A program made the position numbers and the translations under genes. Below the pieces are notes generated by a model. The model saw only the letters and a program-made list of their open reading frames with translations, was not told the origin of the DNA and did no database searches. Below, in pieces: positions 26,556 through 35,635 of a stretch of 64,000 bases of DNA (position 1 is its first letter; each line of letters starts with the position of its first letter). The stretch lies in the NCBI RefSeq assembly GCF_045863935.1, contig NZ_BTVP01000011.1:1-64000 (forward strand), written 5' to 3'. The stretch comes from Parvibaculum sp045863935 (GTDB taxonomy: Bacteria; Pseudomonadota; Alphaproteobacteria; Parvibaculales; Parvibaculaceae).

Positions 26556-27659
26556 TTACGACAACGTCGCGAGCGCGGCGGGGTTGAACGCCATGAGCTT
26601 GTCGAACGCGCCCTGATGCACCTTCTGCGCCCATGCGGGATCGACGAGGAGCGCGCGGCCGACGCCGACGAGATCGAACTCGCCCTTCTCCAGCCGGTCC
26701 AGAAGCTCGTCGATGCCCGTCGCCTCCGAGCTCTCGCCGCCGAAGGAAGCGATGAACTCGCCGGACAGACTGACGCTGCCGACCGTGATGCTGGGCTTGC
26801 CGGTGAGCTTCTTCGTCCAGCCCGCGAGGTTGAGGTCCGATCCCTCGAACTCGGGCTCCCAGAAACGGCGCTGCGAGCAATGAAAGGCGTCGACGCCCGC
26901 GTCGGACAGCGGCTTGAGGAAAGCTGCGAGTTCGTCCGGCGTCGTGGCGAGCTTCGCCGTGTAATCCTGTTGCTTCCACTGCGAGAAGCGCAGGATCAGC
27001 GGGAAGTCCTTGCCGGCTTCGCGGCGGATCGCCTCGACGATCTCGACGCCGAAGCGCGTACGCGCAACGAGATCGCCACCATATTCGTCCTCGCGCTGGT
27101 TGGTGCCTTCCCAGAAGAACTGGTCGATGAGATAGCCATGAGCGCCATGAACTTCGACGCCGTCGAAACCGACCTTGCGAGCATCGGCTGCCGCGCGGCC
27201 AAAGGCTTCGATCGTGTCCTTGATCTCCTGCTTCGTCATCGGCTCGGAACGCTTCTTCCCCGGCGCCACGAGGCCCGAGGGGCCGTGGCTCGGCAACCCC
27301 GGATTGGTTGCCTTTTCGGGGTTGCGCGTCATCCCCACATGCCAGATCTGAGGCATGATCTTGCCGCCCACGGCGTGCACTTCCTCGACCACACGCTTCC
27401 AGCCTTTGAGAGCCTCTTCGCCCCAGAACTGCGGCACGGCGGGATCGCCCGTCGCGACCGGCGAATTGACCGTCGTTCCCTCAGTGATGATGAGGCCGCA
27501 TTCAGCTTCGGCGCGCCGGCGATAATAGGCGGCGACTTCCGGGCCGGGGATGCCGGCTGGCGATTTCGAACGCGTCATGGGCGCCATGACGACGCGATTG
27601 GGCAACTCGAGCCCGTTGAGTATAAAGGGCTCGAACAAGGGGGCCACGGAACGGCTCAT
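26556..27659 (-). CDS. Old Yellow Enzyme family NADH:flavin oxidoreductase
   Basis: The 367-residue FMN TIM-barrel protein opens LFEPFILNGLELPNRVVMAPMTRSK. It has the active-site pair FDGVEVHGAHGYLIDQFF (His–His region with Tyr) and ends VGVGRALLVDPAW. It reduces activated C=C bonds (enones, nitro-olefins) with NAD(P)H. The ATG at 27659 follows GAGGAA. A further relative is NemA/FadH-like. A single-gene unit. Confidence 0.88.
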   Translation of the reverse strand: MSRSVAPLFEPFILNGLELPNRVVMAPMTRSKSPAGIPGPEVAAYYRRRAEAECGLIITEGTTVNSPVATGDPAVPQFWGEEALKGWKRVVEEVHAVGGKIMPQIWHVGMTRNPEKATNPGLPSHGPSGLVAPGKKRSEPMTKQEIKDTIEAFGRAAADARKVGFDGVEVHGAHGYLIDQFFWEGTNQREDEYGGDLVARTRFGVEIVEAIRREAGKDFPLILRFSQWKQQDYTAKLATTPDELAAFLKPLSDAGVDAFHCSQRRFWEPEFEGSDLNLAGWTKKLTGKPSITVGSVSLSGEFIASFGGESSEATGIDELLDRLEKGEFDLVGVGRALLVDPAWAQKVHQGAFDKLMAFNPAALATLS

Positions 27660-27817
27660 GGATTTTTCCTCGAGTGGGTGAGATTTCGATAGCCGCCATA
27701 TGGGGCATTTGTTCCCGAATGGCAATGCTGCGTCGCAACTCCCTGTTATGCCAATGGTTTTTCCCGGCGGGGCCAAGCTGTTACAGTCACGTATGTTTCG
27801 AGAAACGGAAGCCGGCC

Positions 27818-28150
27818 ATGCAAGTTAACCGGGAAGCAAAGTTCAGGATCGGACAGGTCGTCCGGCACAGGTTTTATCCCTTCCGGGGCGTGATCTTCGA
27901 CGTCGATCCGACTTTCAACAATACCGAGGAATGGTGGCAGTCGATTCCCGAGGAAGTCCGGCCGCGCAAGGACCAGCCCTACTATCACCTGCTGGCCGAG
28001 AACTCGGACACGGAATACGTCGCCTATGTTTCCGAACAGAACCTGCTGCCGGATGAGTCGGGCGAGCCCGTGCGCCATCCCCAGGTGCAGGAACTCTTCG
28101 GTCCGATGAAGGACGGCTTCTATTCGGTCCGCGCAAAATCCGCGCACTGA
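27818..28150 (+). CDS. hspQ: Heat shock protein HspQ
   Basis: The 110-residue protein (E. coli HspQ is 105) has the family core KFRIGQVVRHRFYPFRGVIFDVDP, the YYHLLAENSDTEYVAYVSEQNL strand, and LFGPMKDGFY. HspQ binds Lon and tunes its substrate choice. It was first described as a hemimethylated-DNA-binding protein. The ATG at 27818 gives the standard N-terminus. Upstream extension lacks homology. Confidence 0.92.
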   Translation: MQVNREAKFRIGQVVRHRFYPFRGVIFDVDPTFNNTEEWWQSIPEEVRPRKDQPYYHLLAENSDTEYVAYVSEQNLLPDESGEPVRHPQVQELFGPMKDGFYSVRAKSAH

Positions 28151-28224
28151 TTCCCTCCAGAACCGTGCTAGATCGTTTTCCGGACGGGTGCGCGAAGACA
28201 CACGGCGGTTAGAGGGGCAGCAGA

Positions 28225-28947
28225 TTGCGGCGAGACAGACGAACCTATCTGATCCGCAGGATCGTGGACGGCTGGAACAGGTTCTATGTGAACCGCTTTA
28301 TCGTACCGGCCTTCGATTCTGTGGGCCCGGGCATGGACGTGTCGAGCCCGCGCAACATAGAGATATGGGGCGCCGGGATCAGGGCAGGCAGCCATCTTCA
28401 TCTGCACGCCTCCCATGGCAGTCTCGTACGTCTCGCGACGTGGCGCACCGGCGAGCGCGAGGGTCGCATCGTCATCGGAGACTGCGTGCTCATCAGCCCA
28501 GGAACGCACATCGTCGCATCCGAGGAAATCGTCATCGGCAGCGACACGATGATTGCGAGTAACTGCTACATCTCGGATTCGGACTGGCACGACACTTACG
28601 ATCGCACGGCCGAACTCGACAAGCACAAGCCGATCAGGATTGGCGAGAATGTATGGCTGGGTGTGCGCGTGATCGTGGGCAAAGGCGTCACGATCGGCGA
28701 GAACAGCATCATTGGCGCCGGTGCCGTGGTCACACAGGATATTCCCGCCAACTGTATCGCTGCCGGTAATCCGGCTCGCGTCGTGCGAGAGCTCGATCCG
28801 GCGCGCGAATTCAGGAGACGTTCGTCGCTGTTCCGGGACCTGGAAGTGCTCGAGCGCGATATGGACAATCTGATGCGCTATATCCTGCGGGAGAACACGA
28901 CTCTCGGATGGCTCCGGAGCGTGTTCTCGCCGTCACGGACTGATTGA
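28225..28947 (+). CDS. Hexapeptide-repeat acyltransferase (LbH)
   Basis: The 240-residue protein has left-handed beta-helix repeats: RIVIGDCVLISPGTHIVASE, IVIGSDTMIASNCYISDSD, IRIGENVWLGVRVIVGKGV, TIGENSIIGAGAVVT. It ends in the common GNPARVV signature. The His of SDWHDTY is the likely catalytic base. It probably acetylates a sugar or exopolysaccharide. The start is TTG at 28225, supported by AGAGGGG seven bases upstream; no ATG gives the full family start. The C-terminal 30 residues are charged and helical. Confidence 0.82.
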   Translation: MRRDRRTYLIRRIVDGWNRFYVNRFIVPAFDSVGPGMDVSSPRNIEIWGAGIRAGSHLHLHASHGSLVRLATWRTGEREGRIVIGDCVLISPGTHIVASEEIVIGSDTMIASNCYISDSDWHDTYDRTAELDKHKPIRIGENVWLGVRVIVGKGVTIGENSIIGAGAVVTQDIPANCIAAGNPARVVRELDPAREFRRRSSLFRDLEVLERDMDNLMRYILRENTTLGWLRSVFSPSRTD

Positions 28948-28951
28948 TCCG

Positions 28952-29503
28952 TCAGGATTTCGGTACAGGTACCGCCGCAATCGCCTTGGAGACGCCGTCG
29001 AGCTTTACCGGCACATTCACGTCGCCCTTCCCCACGAGCCGGAAGGCAATCTTCATCTCAGTACCGTTCTTGATTGCGTCGAGCCGCTCCTTGGTCAGGA
29101 GTATCTCGGTCTGGCAACCGCCCGGCAGGCAATACAGGAACTGCTGGCTGAACTTTTCCTTGTCGTCCACGTTCCAACCTATGCCCGCCGGAAGAAAGGT
29201 TCCGAGCGGCGTGATGGCGAACATGAACAGATCCTGCTTACCGTCTTCGTTGACGTCTTTGGGACTGTAGCCGATCCCGACATAGGCGATGGGTTGTTTG
29301 TCTTCGCCGATCCGAACATCGACAAAGGCGTGGCACTGCTCGGCACCAGCCTCGTTCTTTTCGCAGCGGGTGCTCCAGGTGCCGAAATTTTTGGTGTTTG
29401 CCTCGGGCTGGGTGCCTGCGCTCTGTGCACTGGCCGGGACGAGACCGGCTCCAGCGATGAAAGCCGCGGCAGCGACGCCGGAAAGCAAGCGTCGAAGTAG
29501 CAT
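28952..29503 (-). CDS. Invasion-associated locus B (IalB)-like secreted protein
   Basis: The 183-residue product has a signal peptide (LLRRLLSGVAAAAFIAGAG, cleavage near ASAQ). The IalB-type core follows: FGTWSTRCEKNEAGAEQCHAF, LYCLPGGCQTEI, and MKIAFRLVGKGDVNVPVKLDG. Four cysteines suggest two disulfides. The name stems from Bartonella, but the family is widespread in free-living alphaproteobacteria and its function is unclear. It is convergent with the acyltransferase gene (4-base gap). Confidence 0.82.
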   Translation of the reverse strand: MLLRRLLSGVAAAAFIAGAGLVPASAQSAGTQPEANTKNFGTWSTRCEKNEAGAEQCHAFVDVRIGEDKQPIAYVGIGYSPKDVNEDGKQDLFMFAITPLGTFLPAGIGWNVDDKEKFSQQFLYCLPGGCQTEILLTKERLDAIKNGTEMKIAFRLVGKGDVNVPVKLDGVSKAIAAVPVPKS

Positions 29504-29687
29504 GATTGAAATCCTTTCGGGAGCTGAGCAAAGCATTTCTGCCGGCCGCGATCGCGACCTGCATTGAGCGGTACCCTCGCATTTCGGCATAAAGAAGGCA
29601 CAGGGAATCTTTGAAGAATCGGCGGATTTGCTTAACTCTGGCGGTCTTAACCACGTCCGGTCACGCACCGGAAAGCGGAAGGCGCCG

Positions 29688-31499
29688 ATGAACTTCCTTT
29701 TGACGCCGGGAAGAGGCTTGTCTGTGGCCCTTGTAGCCTTGGCCGTTCTGTTCTGTGGAGCTCTTCCGGCCGCGGGAGCCAGCCATGCAATCGCCATGCA
29801 TGGCGATCCTCTCTACCCGCCGGATTTTGCGCATTTCAGCTACGTCAACCCCGAGGCACCCAAAGGCGGCTCCATCGTTTTCGGCGCGACCGGTTCCTTC
29901 GACAGCCTAAACCCCTTCATCGTGCGCGGCACCGCCGCCATCGGTTTGCGCGAGCATGTGTTCGAGAGCCTGCTGGCGCGCGGCTACGACGAACCGTTTA
30001 CGTTGTACGGTTTGCTGGCCGAGACGGTCGAGATGCCGGACGACAGAAGCTCCGTCACCTTTTCGCTCAACCCGAAGGCACATTTCTCGGATGGCAAGCC
30101 CGTCACGGCCGACGACGTGATCTATTCGCTCGAAGCGCTGAGGGGCAAGGGGCGGCCGAACTACAAGACCTATTATTCGAAGGTCGAGAAGATCGAGAAA
30201 CTTGGGCCGCGCAAGGTCAGGTTCGTCTTCGGAGCGGAACGGGACCGGGAAATCCCGCTCATTCTGGGCCTCATGCCGATCATTCCGAAGCACATATACG
30301 AGAAGCGCGACTTCGGCGATGCGGGTTTCGACACGCCGATCGGAAGTGGCCCCTATTTCGTCGAGAACCTGCAGCCTGGCTCCCGCATCGTCTATCGCCG
30401 CGACCCGGACTACTGGGGCGCCGCGCTCCCGGTGAATGTCGGACAGAACAACATCGACCGGCTCACCTACGAGTATTTTCGTGATGCGAATGCATCCTTC
30501 GAGGCCTTCAAGACCGGCATCTACCATGCTCGTCCCGAAGACGACCCGGGCCGCTGGACGACGGGATATGATTTCCCTGCCCTGCGGGCCGGAAAGGTGC
30601 GCAAGGAAATCTTCGAAAGCGGTATGCCTTCAGGCATGTACGCCCTCGTCTTCAATACGCGGCGGCCCGTCTTCGCCGATCGCCGCGTACGCGAGGCGCT
30701 CATTCAGCTTTTCAACTTCGAATGGGTGAACAGGAACCTCTATTACAGCGCCTATGTCAGGACGCAGAGCTTCTTCGACAATTCCGAACTCGGGTCGCAT
30801 GGACGTAAAGCGACGGCACGCGAACGCGCGCTGCTCGCGCCCTTTCCAGGAGCGGTTACCCCGGACATCATGGCGAATGGCTGGCAGGCTCCCAATGGCG
30901 ACCCGGCGGGCCAAGACCGCGAGAACCGCATGCGCGCTGTGGCGCTGCTGCGTGAGGCGGGTTTTGAAGTCCGGGACGGACGCATGACGAACGCAGAAAC
31001 CGGAAGGCCGCTTACCTTCGAAATACTGGTTGCGACACCCGCCGAGGAACGCCTCGCCCTCACCTATGCACGAATGGCGAAGCGCGTTGGTGTGGAGGCT
31101 GCGGTGCGTAACGTCGATCCGAGCCAGTATCAGGAGCGGCGCAGCAACTATCAGTACGACATGATTTTCAACAGCTGGTTTTCATCCCTGTCGCCAGGCA
31201 ACGAACAGAGTTTCTACTGGGGTTCGGAGGCTGCGGATGTTCCGGGGACGCGAAATTACATGGGGGTGAAGGAGCCCGCGGTAGACGCAATGATTGTCGC
31301 GATGCTGGAAGCGCGGAGCCGCGAGGAGTTCATTGCAGCGGTGCGGGCAATGGACCGGGTTCTTCTCTCCGGCGCCTACATGATTCCCCTCTTCCATCAG
31401 CCCGATCAATGGCTCGCCTTGTGGAAGAAGGTAAAGATTCCGGAACGGACGTCGCTCTACGGATACCGCAGCAGCACCTGGTGGATCGAAGAAAAATAG
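29688..31499 (+). CDS. Oligopeptide-type ABC transporter substrate-binding protein (SBP family 5, YejA-like)
   Basis: The 603-residue secreted protein has a signal peptide ending near GAS. It belongs to the family 5 solute-binding fold with YejA-type segments: HGDPLYPPDFAHFSYVNPEAPKGG, DSLNPFIVRGTAA, VTADDVIYSLEALR, IGSGPYFVE, YEYFRDANASFEAFKTG, and RRPVFADRRVREAL. YejA binds peptides such as microcin C in Enterobacteria. No permease or ATPase gene (yejBEF) follows here, so it is an orphan in this window. The ATG at 29688 follows GGAAGG. Confidence 0.85.
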   Translation: MNFLLTPGRGLSVALVALAVLFCGALPAAGASHAIAMHGDPLYPPDFAHFSYVNPEAPKGGSIVFGATGSFDSLNPFIVRGTAAIGLREHVFESLLARGYDEPFTLYGLLAETVEMPDDRSSVTFSLNPKAHFSDGKPVTADDVIYSLEALRGKGRPNYKTYYSKVEKIEKLGPRKVRFVFGAERDREIPLILGLMPIIPKHIYEKRDFGDAGFDTPIGSGPYFVENLQPGSRIVYRRDPDYWGAALPVNVGQNNIDRLTYEYFRDANASFEAFKTGIYHARPEDDPGRWTTGYDFPALRAGKVRKEIFESGMPSGMYALVFNTRRPVFADRRVREALIQLFNFEWVNRNLYYSAYVRTQSFFDNSELGSHGRKATARERALLAPFPGAVTPDIMANGWQAPNGDPAGQDRENRMRAVALLREAGFEVRDGRMTNAETGRPLTFEILVATPAEERLALTYARMAKRVGVEAAVRNVDPSQYQERRSNYQYDMIFNSWFSSLSPGNEQSFYWGSEAADVPGTRNYMGVKEPAVDAMIVAMLEARSREEFIAAVRAMDRVLLSGAYMIPLFHQPDQWLALWKKVKIPERTSLYGYRSSTWWIEEK

Positions 31500-31584
31500 T
31501 TGGCAGGGCGAGCCTCAGCATGAAGTTCTGACGCATGCGGGCCCCTCTCCTGCTATCCTCGTCAAAAAGAGGATTCGGGGGAAG

Positions 31585-32514
31585 ATGCCAATGGAGGACC
31601 GGATCGGAAAGTGGCGGGAGCGCCTGAAGCTGCCGCTCGTCGCCGCGCCCATGTTTCTGATTTCCGGACCGGAGCTTGTGCTCGCCGCATGCAGGGAGGG
31701 TGTTATCGGCACCTTCCCGACACCGAACGCGCGCACCGTCGCCGATCTCGATGAATGGCTCGACCGGATTACGTCCGGACTGACGGCCAAGGACGCGCCA
31801 TGGGCGGCGAATGTCGTCGTCCATCGGTCCAACGCACGGCTCGACGAAGATCTCGACCTCGTCGTCCGCTACAAGGCACCGCTCGTCATCACGGCGCTTG
31901 GCAGCCCCCACGCCATCGTGGAGCGGGTGCATGCCTATGGCGGCAAGGTCTTCGCGGATGTGAACTCCGTTGCATTCGCACGGAAGGCCGCGGCGGCGGG
32001 GGTCGACGGACTGGTTCTGGTGGCGGCAGGTGCAGGTGGTCATACGGGGCAGATGACCGGGTTTTCCTTTGTGCCGGCGGTTCGCGAATTCTTCGAGGGG
32101 CCGCTTATTCTCGGCGGCGGCATCAGCGATGGTGCGGGCATCCGGGCGGCAGAAGTGCTCGGCGCCGATCTCGCTTACATGGGCACGCGCTTCATCGCCT
32201 GCGAGGAAAGCCTCGCCGTTCCCGCCTATCGCGACATGCTGGTGGCATCCACGGTCGATGATCTTATCCTCACCCGCGCGATCACGGGCGTTGCCGCCAA
32301 CTGGCTGAAGCCGAGCATAGCGAACGCCGGCATGGACCTCGATGCGATGGAGAAGAACCCGGACATCGATTTCACCGATCCGCAATCGGGCGCAAAGCGC
32401 TGGGCTCAGGTCTGGTCGGCGGGGCACGGCGTCGGTCTGATCGACCGCACGGAAACGGTGACGAGCCTCGTTGCGCGGCTGAAACGGGAATACGAGGCGG
32501 CGAAGCGCAGATAG
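31585..32514 (+). CDS. Nitronate monooxygenase (2-nitropropane dioxygenase-like)
   Basis: The 309-residue FMN TIM-barrel protein starts LPLVAAPMFLISGPELVLAACREGVIGTFP. It has VFADVNSVAFARKAAAAGVDGLVLVAAGAGGHTGQM, where His is the family's catalytic base, and the FMN-phosphate site LGADLAYMGTRFIA. It oxidizes nitronates (detoxifies propionate-3-nitronate) or belongs to the broader NMO group. GGGGGAAG precedes the ATG. The acyl-CoA ligase follows 33 bp later, probably in one transcript. Confidence 0.85.
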   Translation: MPMEDRIGKWRERLKLPLVAAPMFLISGPELVLAACREGVIGTFPTPNARTVADLDEWLDRITSGLTAKDAPWAANVVVHRSNARLDEDLDLVVRYKAPLVITALGSPHAIVERVHAYGGKVFADVNSVAFARKAAAAGVDGLVLVAAGAGGHTGQMTGFSFVPAVREFFEGPLILGGGISDGAGIRAAEVLGADLAYMGTRFIACEESLAVPAYRDMLVASTVDDLILTRAITGVAANWLKPSIANAGMDLDAMEKNPDIDFTDPQSGAKRWAQVWSAGHGVGLIDRTETVTSLVARLKREYEAAKRR

Positions 32515-32547
32515 GAACGGTCAGGTGGGCTTTGGGAGGAGCGGCGC

Positions 32548-34209
32548 ATGATCCTGGTTTCGAAAGACGAGATCGCAAAGCAGACCAGCGCGGGCTGGTG
32601 GGGCAAGGAAACGATCGATGTCCGGTTTCGCGCCAACGCGGCAGCGACGCCGGACCGGCTTGCCGTCGCCGATCCGCCGAACCGGGAAGAAATCGACGGA
32701 GCCGCCCCCCGCCGCCTCACTTATGGCGAACTCGCAAGAGAGGCGGACCGCATCGCAACCGGTTTCCTCGACGCGGGACTTCGCAAGGGCGACATCCTCG
32801 CCGTTCAGCTCCCGAATACGACGGACCTCGTTGCGATCTACCTCGCGGCCTGGCGGATCGGGCTCGTCGTGACCCCCTTTCCCGTGCAGTGGCGCGCGCA
32901 TGAGCTCGGCGACGTGCTGGCCTTCGTGGACGCGAAGGCAGCATTCACCGCGCGAACGATCCGCGGCAACGATCACGGCACGATGTTCGGGACACTGAAG
33001 GCAAAGCTCCCGTCCCTTGCGCATGTCTTCATTGCCGGTGAGACCGATTGGCCGGAAGCCGATGCCGCGCGGCTCGACGGCCTTCCGGAAAACGACGCGA
33101 ACGAGGCCGCAACGGTCTGCTGGACGTCGGGCACCGAAGCGCGGCCGAAAGGCGTTCCCCGCAGCCACAATCACTGGATGATCGCCGGTATCGCCTGCGC
33201 GGATGCTGCTCGTCTCCGGCCCGGCGACGCGGTGCTGAACCCCTTTCCGCTCGTCAACATGGCCGCCATCGGCGGCTGCTTCATGCCCTGGCTGCTGACG
33301 GGCGGCACGCTCGTGCAGCACCACCCTTTCGATCTGCCCGTCTTCCTCAGGCAGCTTGTCGGCGAGAGGATCGCCTACACGGTTGCACCGCCCGCCGTCC
33401 TCACCATGCTGCTCAAGGAAGAGAAGCTGATGGCGAGCCTCGACTTCTCCGCCGTGCGCAGCATTGGCTCCGGCTCGGCGCCGCTCTCGCCATGGATGGT
33501 CAAGGTCTGGCAGGAGCAGTACGGGCTTCCCATCGTCAACATCTTCGGCTCGAACGAGGGCACATGCCTCATCTCGGGTGCGGATGATGTGCCCGACCCG
33601 GAAGAACGGGCGCAGTTCTTCCCGCGTTTCGGCGTCAATGGGTTCGACTGGCCCGCGAAGATCGCGACGGCCATCGAAACGAAGCTGGTGGACTTGCAGA
33701 CAGGTGAGGAAATCGTGGAGGCCGGACGCCCCGGCGAATTGCTCATCAAGGGCGCAACGGTCTTCGCTGGTTATTTCCGCGCGGGAGACGGCGGCGGACC
33801 TGCCGATGCGATCGACAGGGACGGGTTCTTCCACACTGGCGATGTCTTCGAGATCGCGGGACCCGGCAATCGTTACTACCGCTTCGTCGAACGGGCGAAG
33901 GACATCATCATCCGTGGCGGCATGAACATTTCGCCGGGCGAGATCGACGGACTGCTCGCGGGCCTTCCAAAGATCAAGGAGGCAGCCGTCGTCGGCTATG
34001 CGGACCCGGTGATGGGCGAGCGCATCTGCGCCGTCGCCGTGCCCGCGGAGGGAGAGAGCGTGACACTCGACGATATCCGCGCGCATCTCATGAAGTCGGA
34101 CATTGCCGCCTACAAGCTGCCCGAACGGCTGGAACTCGCCGAAGCTCTGCCCCGCAATCCGCTTGGCAAAGTGCTTCGGCGCGAACTTCGCGCGATGATC
34201 GGCGGTTGA
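32548..34209 (+). CDS. AMP-forming acyl-CoA ligase, copy A
   Basis: The 553-residue adenylate-forming enzyme has the nucleotide loop CWTSGTEARPKGVPRSH (191–207), which differs from the usual TSGTTGxPKG by Glu-Ala at the TG. Other landmarks are NIFGSNEGT, FFHTGDVFEI, the hinge RAKDIIIRGGMNISPGEID, and the C-terminal Lys in NPLGKVLRREL. It activates a carboxylic acid to its CoA ester. GGGAGGAG lies upstream of the ATG. Substrate class is unknown; its neighbours suggest fatty or aromatic acids. Confidence 0.88.
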   Translation: MILVSKDEIAKQTSAGWWGKETIDVRFRANAAATPDRLAVADPPNREEIDGAAPRRLTYGELAREADRIATGFLDAGLRKGDILAVQLPNTTDLVAIYLAAWRIGLVVTPFPVQWRAHELGDVLAFVDAKAAFTARTIRGNDHGTMFGTLKAKLPSLAHVFIAGETDWPEADAARLDGLPENDANEAATVCWTSGTEARPKGVPRSHNHWMIAGIACADAARLRPGDAVLNPFPLVNMAAIGGCFMPWLLTGGTLVQHHPFDLPVFLRQLVGERIAYTVAPPAVLTMLLKEEKLMASLDFSAVRSIGSGSAPLSPWMVKVWQEQYGLPIVNIFGSNEGTCLISGADDVPDPEERAQFFPRFGVNGFDWPAKIATAIETKLVDLQTGEEIVEAGRPGELLIKGATVFAGYFRAGDGGGPADAIDRDGFFHTGDVFEIAGPGNRYYRFVERAKDIIIRGGMNISPGEIDGLLAGLPKIKEAAVVGYADPVMGERICAVAVPAEGESVTLDDIRAHLMKSDIAAYKLPERLELAEALPRNPLGKVLRRELRAMIGG

Positions 34210-34212
34210 AAC

Positions 34213-34806
34213 TCAGTCCGCCGCGTTCAGGAGCTTCAATCGCGCCTTCTTCAGCGCGCGGGTCTTCTCTGTCCATTCGCGAATGGCCTGCGCCACACGG
34301 CCGCCTTCGGCTTGCATGATCTCGTCATGCTTCGCATCGCGCACGGTGATTTCGCAGGCAAGCCCGTTCGGATCGAAGAAGTAGATCGAGTGGCAGAAGT
34401 GATGGTCGATGGGACCGAAAACCGGAACTTTCGCTTCCTTGAGCCGGGCGATGAAATCGTCGAGCTCCGCGCGCGTCGTAACCTCGAAGGCGAAGTGATA
34501 GTCCTCGATACCGTCCTTCATGCGGAAGACCGCATCGTCGGCACTTCCCGGCTCGTCGAAGAAAGCAATGAACTTGCCATCTCCCATCTCGAAGAAGAGA
34601 TGCATGAAGGGCCGGTCCTTGCCGCCCGGATCGCGGTCGAAGGCAAGTGCCGCCGCGGGCTTGAGGCCCAGGAGGTCGACATAGAATTTTCGTGTCTCGT
34701 CGGCATCGCGGCAGCGATAGGCGATGTGATGAAACCCCGTGATCTTCGGCGCGGGTGTTTTCGCGTCACCGATATGGGCGACAGTGCCGAGAAGCTCGTT
34801 ACTCAT
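34213..34806 (-). CDS. VOC superfamily protein (glyoxalase/dioxygenase-like)
   Basis: The 197-residue protein has the vicinal-oxygen-chelate fold. The first beta-alpha unit has a metal His in ITGFHHIAYRCRDADETRKFYVDLLGLK, and the second unit reads FGPIDHHFCHSIYFFDPNGLACEI with conserved His and Glu. GGGAGGAG lies before the ATG at 34806. It might be an isomerase, lyase or dioxygenase. Convergent with copy A of the ligase. Confidence 0.82.
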   Translation of the reverse strand: MSNELLGTVAHIGDAKTPAPKITGFHHIAYRCRDADETRKFYVDLLGLKPAAALAFDRDPGGKDRPFMHLFFEMGDGKFIAFFDEPGSADDAVFRMKDGIEDYHFAFEVTTRAELDDFIARLKEAKVPVFGPIDHHFCHSIYFFDPNGLACEITVRDAKHDEIMQAEGGRVAQAIREWTEKTRALKKARLKLLNAAD

Positions 34807-34876
34807 CCTCTCCTCCCAGAAAGACGAACGGCCTGATGGAAAGGCTAGGCCCCGGCGCTTCGAAAAGCCAGAGGCG

Positions 34877-35635
34877 CTAGCGCGGCTGGATGGAGAAGAT
34901 CGCTTCCAGGCTCGTCATGTTCATCCCGTGCTTCACATAATTGTACGGTGTGACATTGACGGATTTTATGAGGGCTCGTTCGATTTCCGTGCCCACGCGG
35001 CCGTCGGCGGCGGGGACCATGTCGAAGTCGATGACGTTGATGCAGGCAGGGTCCTGCTCAAAGGCACGGACGGCGCCGAGCGCCCGCTCGACCGAGCAGC
35101 CGGTGGCGGCCCAGCCGAGAACCAGCCGGTTGATGCCCTCATGGGCGGCAATCAGCATTGTATGCCAGCCGGGCTCCGCGAGGAGCCGCTCGACCGCCGA
35201 GACGGTGCGGCGGAGCGCATCGGCGAAGACTTCGCCGCCCTCGAGCATGGTCGCGCCCGGCTCCCCCGCCATGTCGAAGTGATAGGCCATCTTCGCGGCG
35301 AGTTCCGCACGGCTCGAAATCTTGCCGAAGCTGCCGCCGTGAATTTCGACGAGATCAGGCTCTTCTTCAAGGAAGGGCACCTTGCCCTCCTGCGCCGCGA
35401 GGACATGTTCGGCCGTCTGCCTTGTCCGTGGGACGCCGGAGCAAACGGCACGGTCGAGAACGACATGGGAGAGCGCCTGTCCAGCGGCCTTCGCCTGCTC
35501 CTCACCGAGCGGCGTCAGGGGCACGACTTTCGTGTCGCCCCCGGCAGCCCTGATCTCCGGCCCGAAATAGTCGACATGGCCGTGGCGCATCAAGTAGATG
35601 CGCCGCCGCCCTGTCGTGCCGGGAAGCGCGCTCAA
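34877..35635 (-). CDS. Histidine phosphatase superfamily protein
   Basis: The 252-residue protein carries YLMRHGHVDYF near the N-terminus, with the phospho-accepting His, and AAHEGINRLVL for the second His. It shares the phosphoglycerate-mutase-like fold (SixA/CobC group). The start is TTG at 35635, overlapping the CaiB gene stop as TTGA, so it is probably translated by coupling. An ATG further in would remove the catalytic RHG. Substrate unknown. Confidence 0.82.
   Translation of the reverse strand: MSALPGTTGRRRIYLMRHGHVDYFGPEIRAAGGDTKVVPLTPLGEEQAKAAGQALSHVVLDRAVCSGVPRTRQTAEHVLAAQEGKVPFLEEEPDLVEIHGGSFGKISSRAELAAKMAYHFDMAGEPGATMLEGGEVFADALRRTVSAVERLLAEPGWHTMLIAAHEGINRLVLGWAATGCSVERALGAVRAFEQDPACINVIDFDMVPAADGRVGTEIERALIKSVNVTPYNYVKHGMNMTSLEAIFSIQPR

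Noticed and set aside
32521..34086. Open frame of 521 codons opposite acyl-CoA ligase A
   Set aside because: Composition typical of an antisense frame; the ligase motifs on the plus strand are unambiguous.
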